Part shown: in pieces, positions 61,060 to 64,000 of the stretch
How positions within the stretch are numbered: position 1 is the first letter of the stretch
Layout of the letters: each line of letters starts with the position of its first letter
Assembly (NCBI GenBank): GCA_031180805.1
Contig: JAPSLL010000006.1
Location: forward strand, 62,001 to 126,000
DNA: 64,000 nucleotides
Direction: 5' to 3'
Origin: Bacillus sp. (in: firmicutes)
GTDB lineage: Bacteria > Bacillota > Bacilli > Bacillales > Bacillaceae
Notes under the pieces: model-generated
What the model saw: the letters and a program-made list of their open reading frames with translations, nothing else
Database searches by the model: none
Told to the model about the DNA's origin: nothing
Position numbers and translations under genes: made by a program

Positions 61060-61354
61060 TTCTCCCCATCACCTTTTGTTTAATAAAAAAGCTATTTGAT
61101 TTCCAACGTAAGTTTGATATTTATTATAACTCGTTTCCAAATGAAGGTATATCATTTTGCATATAACTCCACTAAATCCTCTTTTTAGCATTACATGTGT
61201 GATTCTAGCGTATTGCTTCATATAGATCTTATTTCTTTATCAATATAAAATGACACAATTAAAGGATTGAATATAGAGAATCGTTGGTTAGTAAAGAAGA
61301 AACTTCGAACAGGGGACAAATAAGCTAACCTTTTAAGAATTTCGTATTTTTATA

Positions 61355-61379
61355 GAAAAAAGGCTGAATTAACAGCCTT
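61355..61379 (-). terminator. Terminator of the thi operon
   Basis: AAGGCTG (61360-61366) pairs with CAGCCTT (61373-61379); UUUUUU follows on the minus strand, 15 bases after the thiE stop. Confidence 0.85.
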
Positions 61380-61393
61380 CTTAAAAAGTTATT

Positions 61394-62056
61394 TTATATT
61401 AAAGAGTTATTTATTGTATTTAATAATCTTCGGGTATTTTCCAATGGATGAACCGCTAAGCTTATTTCTGATATAATAGCTACACCATTTCCACCATTTT
61501 TTATTACTGGAGCTGCATTTTCTGATGTTATTCCGCCAATCCCGACAATTGGAATATCGATGCCTATGCGTCGTATTTCTTTAATGAGTGTTGTTCCTTG
61601 CGCTTTCTTAGCATCTTCTTTAGTCGTTGTCGTGTAAATTGGTCCGATTCCTAGGTAATCTGCTCCATCCGCAATCGCAGAATGAGCCTCCTCTAGATTA
61701 TGAGTTGAAACACCGAGTATCTTATCGCCAATTTTTTCTCTTACTTCTTTAACTGAACCATCGTCTTGTCCAATATGAACTCCGTCAGCATCAAGAGCTA
61801 AAGCTAATTCAATATCATCATTAATGATAAATGGGACCTTCTGATTTTGACAAATGGATTGTAATTGCTTTGCAAATTGATATTTTTCTTCTCCTGTCAA
61901 TGAATCTGTTCCCTTTTCCCTAAACTGAAAAATAGATATTCCACCTTCAATCGCTTGTTGAAGTACAAGTTCAGGTTCAATACGGCAATTATTGCTCCCC
62001 ATAATGAAATATAGTTTTAGTAAGCTTTCCATTTGTTCTTTTGAAATTCTTGGCAA
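61394..62056 (-). CDS. thiE: Thiamine-phosphate synthase
   Basis: 220 residues, TIM-barrel enzyme joining HMP-pyrophosphate and hydroxyethylthiazole phosphate to thiamine phosphate. QFREKGTDSLTGEEK (pyrophosphate/Mg region), FIINDDIELALALDADGVHI with the GQDD motif, ADYLGIGPIYTTTTK and VGIGGITSENA are all present and match B. subtilis ThiE closely. A TTG start lies one base after the thiD stop, with AGGGGG in the thiD end; a GGCAATT/AATTGCC stem covers the start, suggesting translational coupling. Last gene of thiM-thiD-thiE. Confidence 0.95.
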   Translation of the reverse strand: MPRISKEQMESLLKLYFIMGSNNCRIEPELVLQQAIEGGISIFQFREKGTDSLTGEEKYQFAKQLQSICQNQKVPFIINDDIELALALDADGVHIGQDDGSVKEVREKIGDKILGVSTHNLEEAHSAIADGADYLGIGPIYTTTTKEDAKKAQGTTLIKEIRRIGIDIPIVGIGGITSENAAPVIKNGGNGVAIISEISLAVHPLENTRRLLNTINNSLI

Positions 62057-62057
62057 T

Positions 62058-62864
62058 TCAATTGCCCCCTCTTTGTCTTCTTCGATATGCCCAATGATTT
62101 GTCGGTCCGTGTCCCTTACCTAGTTTTAAATCATCTTCAATTGCTGCCTGAATAAAGCTTTTTGCTGTTTGAACAGCATGTTTAACTGACTGTCCTTTTG
62201 CCATTTCTGCTGTTATTGCTGCGGCAAATGTGCAGCCTGTCCCATGGGTATTTTTCGTGCTTTTTCGTTGTCCTTTAAAAAAGCTAGCATTTACCCCATC
62301 ATATAAAATATCAACTAATTCTTCCTCATCACCATGTCCACCTTTCAATACGACATGCTTCGCTCCAAGCTTATGCAATCTTCTAGCTGCTTCTAACCGA
62401 TCATCAATCGAAAGAATACGCATATTAGTTAACACTTCTGCTTCTGGGATATTTGGTGTCACGACCATAGCTAGAGGTAAAAGATATTCTTTGAGTGCTT
62501 GTACAGCCTCATCTTGTAGTAATGACGCTCCACCTTTTGCAATCATTACAGGATCAACAATAATATTTTCCCATTTGAATTTAATGATGCACTCAGAAAC
62601 AACCTGAATGATATTTGCGCTAAATAGCATACCGGTTTTTATCGCATCCACCCCTAAATCCGTTCCAATCGCTTCGATTTGTTCGACAATTGCCTCAGTT
62701 GACAGCGGATATACGCCATGAACCCCAAGTGTGTTCTGCGCTGTAATAGCTGTAATAGCAGACATACCGAAAACGTCTAATTCCTGGAAGGTTTTAATAT
62801 CAGCCTGAATGCCCGCACCACCGCCGCTGTCTGAACCTGCTATTGTTAATGCTCTGCCTATCAC
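62058..62864 (-). CDS. thiD: HMP/HMP-P kinase
   Basis: 268 residues, ribokinase-like fold. It phosphorylates hydroxymethylpyrimidine twice. TIAGSDSGGGAGIQADIKTF (about 8-27) binds HMP; DPVMIAKGGASLL and the anion-hole motif KNTHGTGCTFAAAITAEMAK are intact. The family also includes pyridoxal kinase PdxK, but the GTGCTF motif and the operon favour ThiD. The ATG follows AAGGAGAGG. Stop is 1 base from thiE start, 25 bases after thiM. Confidence 0.94.
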   Translation of the reverse strand: MIGRALTIAGSDSGGGAGIQADIKTFQELDVFGMSAITAITAQNTLGVHGVYPLSTEAIVEQIEAIGTDLGVDAIKTGMLFSANIIQVVSECIIKFKWENIIVDPVMIAKGGASLLQDEAVQALKEYLLPLAMVVTPNIPEAEVLTNMRILSIDDRLEAARRLHKLGAKHVVLKGGHGDEEELVDILYDGVNASFFKGQRKSTKNTHGTGCTFAAAITAEMAKGQSVKHAVQTAKSFIQAAIEDDLKLGKGHGPTNHWAYRRRQRGGN

Positions 62865-62889
62865 TATATCTCCTCTCCTTTCATGCCTT

Positions 62890-63696
62890 TTACAGTTTTT
62901 CGATTTTAATATGTTTTTGAATTTCTTCCGCTGAAATATTTGCTAAACGATTTAAAAGCTCTATTTGAAAGCTACCTGGTCCTTCATTTGCTTTATTGCT
63001 TGCTGCTATTTCTGCTGCTATCCCATAGATTGAAAGTGCTGAAACAGATGCGAGTAAAACGTTCTTTTCTACAGCAGAAAATGCGCCAATAATTGAGCTT
63101 AATAAACAACCTGATCCGGTTACTTTTGTTAAAATTGGATGACCGTTATGCACGACATAAGTTGTTTCACCATCTGTTATGACATCATCTTTTCCAGTAA
63201 TGATGACAGTCGTCTTAAGCATGTTTGCAGCCTTTTGTGCCAGCTCAACTGTATTGCCTTCTTCTTTCCCTGCATCAACACCTTTAATTGTCTGGTCCTC
63301 ACCAATCACATTGGCGATCTCGGCCGAGTTACCTCTTAAAATTGAAATCGATAGCTCATTGATTATTTTCCTAGAGATTTCCGTACGGTATGGAGTCGCT
63401 CCTGCACCAACAGGGTCAAAAATGACAGGTACACCATGCTCATTTGCTGATTTTCCTGCTATGATCATTGCCTCAATTTCATCAGGAGTAAGTGTCCCAA
63501 TATTTAATACAAGTGCACCCGAAATCTTAGCCATATCTGCAACCTCTTCTTTTGCATATGCCATCACTGGTGATGCTCCTAATGCTAAAAGACCATTTGC
63601 TGTGAAATTTGTTACAACAACATTCGTAATATTGTGAACAAGTGGGTTTTGTTGTTTTACTTTTTCTAACGTATTGATAATATGTAATGTTTCCAT
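62890..63696 (-). CDS. thiM: Hydroxyethylthiazole kinase
   Basis: 268 residues from the ATG at 63696 (five bases after GGAGG; a second ATG at 63699 is too close). It phosphorylates the thiazole alcohol for salvage. Blocks [48 protein letters not shown] and [19 protein letters not shown] (catalytic Cys region) are diagnostic. First gene of the salvage operon. No recognisable TPP riboswitch lies in the 250 bases upstream. Confidence 0.95.
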   Translation of the reverse strand: METLHIINTLEKVKQQNPLVHNITNVVVTNFTANGLLALGASPVMAYAKEEVADMAKISGALVLNIGTLTPDEIEAMIIAGKSANEHGVPVIFDPVGAGATPYRTEISRKIINELSISILRGNSAEIANVIGEDQTIKGVDAGKEEGNTVELAQKAANMLKTTVIITGKDDVITDGETTYVVHNGHPILTKVTGSGCLLSSIIGAFSAVEKNVLLASVSALSIYGIAAEIAASNKANEGPGSFQIELLNRLANISAEEIQKHIKIEKL

Positions 63697-63959
63697 CATG
63701 TCCTCCTAAAAATCCTCCAGTTTCAAAGCTTGAATTACTGTCTAGCTGCTATCCTTGTTTCATCAACTACTGACGCCAATTAGTGACTTCAAACCTCATC
63801 TTGCATTATCGGTCGGGAAGAAAATCTCCTTATTTTTTAAATTTGCTTAGTAATCATTTCCTATACTTTTTCTTAAGTACCATGGCTTGCATTAGTTTGA
63901 TAGACGAGACCTAAGAAACTACTAAATTACTCACCAGCAGAGAAAAAAACTATGTATAC
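63697..63959. other. Upstream region of thiM
   Basis: About 260 bases with no gene. The conserved TPP aptamer words (CTGAGA and ACCTGA/GATCTGG) were looked for on the minus strand and not found. No promoter was assigned with confidence. Confidence 0.5.
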
Positions 63960-63993
63960 AAAAAAGAGCACCCTGCTGGTACGCAAAGTGCTC
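63960..63993 (-). terminator. Terminator of a gene beyond the window
   Basis: GAGCAC (63966-63971) pairs with GTGCTC (63988-63993), extended inward by GC-rich pairs, and six U follow on the minus strand. It should end a minus-strand gene located beyond position 64000. Confidence 0.75.
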
Positions 63994-64000
63994 ATAGTTA

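Noticed and set aside
63697-63959. TPP riboswitch expected before thiM
   Set aside because: The conserved CTGAGA and ACCTGATCTGG words were not found on the relevant strand.
1-64000. CRISPR arrays, tRNA or rRNA genes, intact insertion sequences, prophage
   Set aside because: No regularly spaced repeats, cloverleaf or rRNA words, transposase motifs or phage structural genes were seen on either strand.

Overview
The window looks like chromosomal DNA from a low-GC, endospore-forming Bacillaceae (Bacillus sensu lato). The cortex-lytic hydrolase CwlJ points to sporulation. So do many Bacillus-type families: PbuE, YflJ-like, YcxC/YcxD-like, DUF2935, DUF3231 and CBO0543. Strong GGAGG ribosome binding sites, frequent TTG/GTG starts and abundant U-tailed terminators agree. 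No rRNA, tRNA, CRISPR array, intact transposase or phage gene was seen. The species cannot be named from sequence alone.

Layout. 0-6.5 kb: the start of an unrecognised protein, a broken membrane gene, a purine riboswitch-controlled purine exporter (pbuE), cwlJ, and a T-box-controlled type-2 isoleucyl-tRNA synthetase. 6.5-13.8 kb: accessory genes including a Lnu(B)-like lincosamide nucleotidyltransferase, a stand-alone caspase-like protein, a P-loop protein, an SDR dehydrogenase and an RlmA-like methyltransferase. 13.9-16.8 kb: a SinI-like micropeptide, then a BlaI/M56 sensor pair beside DoxX and a thioredoxin-like protein, with one shared operator motif in front of both transcription units. 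17-24.7 kb: an EamA transporter behind a terminator-like leader, GrpB, a MerR regulator, several gene remnants, and the divergent YcxC/YcxD (EamA/MocR) pair. 24.8-36 kb: a poorly conserved zone of small membrane proteins, an Xre regulator operon, a DUF3231 protein, DinB and VOC proteins and a striking number of pseudogenes. 36-41.7 kb: ndk, acetyltransferases, CBO0543 and DUF3231 paralogues, and prs. 42-48 kb: the complete cydABCD operon. 48-54 kb: YflJ-like, DUF2935, YqcI/YcgG, SelO, an MFS carrier and an aldo/keto reductase. 54.3-56.6 kb: four immunity-type genes (SUKH/SMI1 and YezG-like) without a toxin gene in the window. 56.7-64 kb: a four-PAS GGDEF-EAL protein, a MATE-like transporter and the thiM-thiD-thiE salvage operon.

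How genes work together. CydC and CydD are the ABC exporter that cytochrome bd (CydAB) assembly needs. ThiM, ThiD and ThiE salvage hydroxyethylthiazole and HMP into thiamine phosphate. The BlaI/M56 pair probably represses itself and the doxX-thioredoxin operon. The YcxD-like MocR regulator probably controls its divergent EamA transporter. The Xre regulator probably represses its own three-gene operon.

A recurrent theme is decay. At least ten truncated or frameshifted genes lie between 19.6 and 37 kb, plus one frameshifted immunity gene at 55 kb. Paralogues recur across the window: two DUF3231, two DUF2935, two CBO0543, two PGFG-type membrane proteins, two EamA, and intact plus broken DinB and GNAT genes. 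Starts were re-chosen wherever a clear Shine-Dalgarno pointed to an internal codon. Family names come from recognition of sequence patterns, not from database searches.
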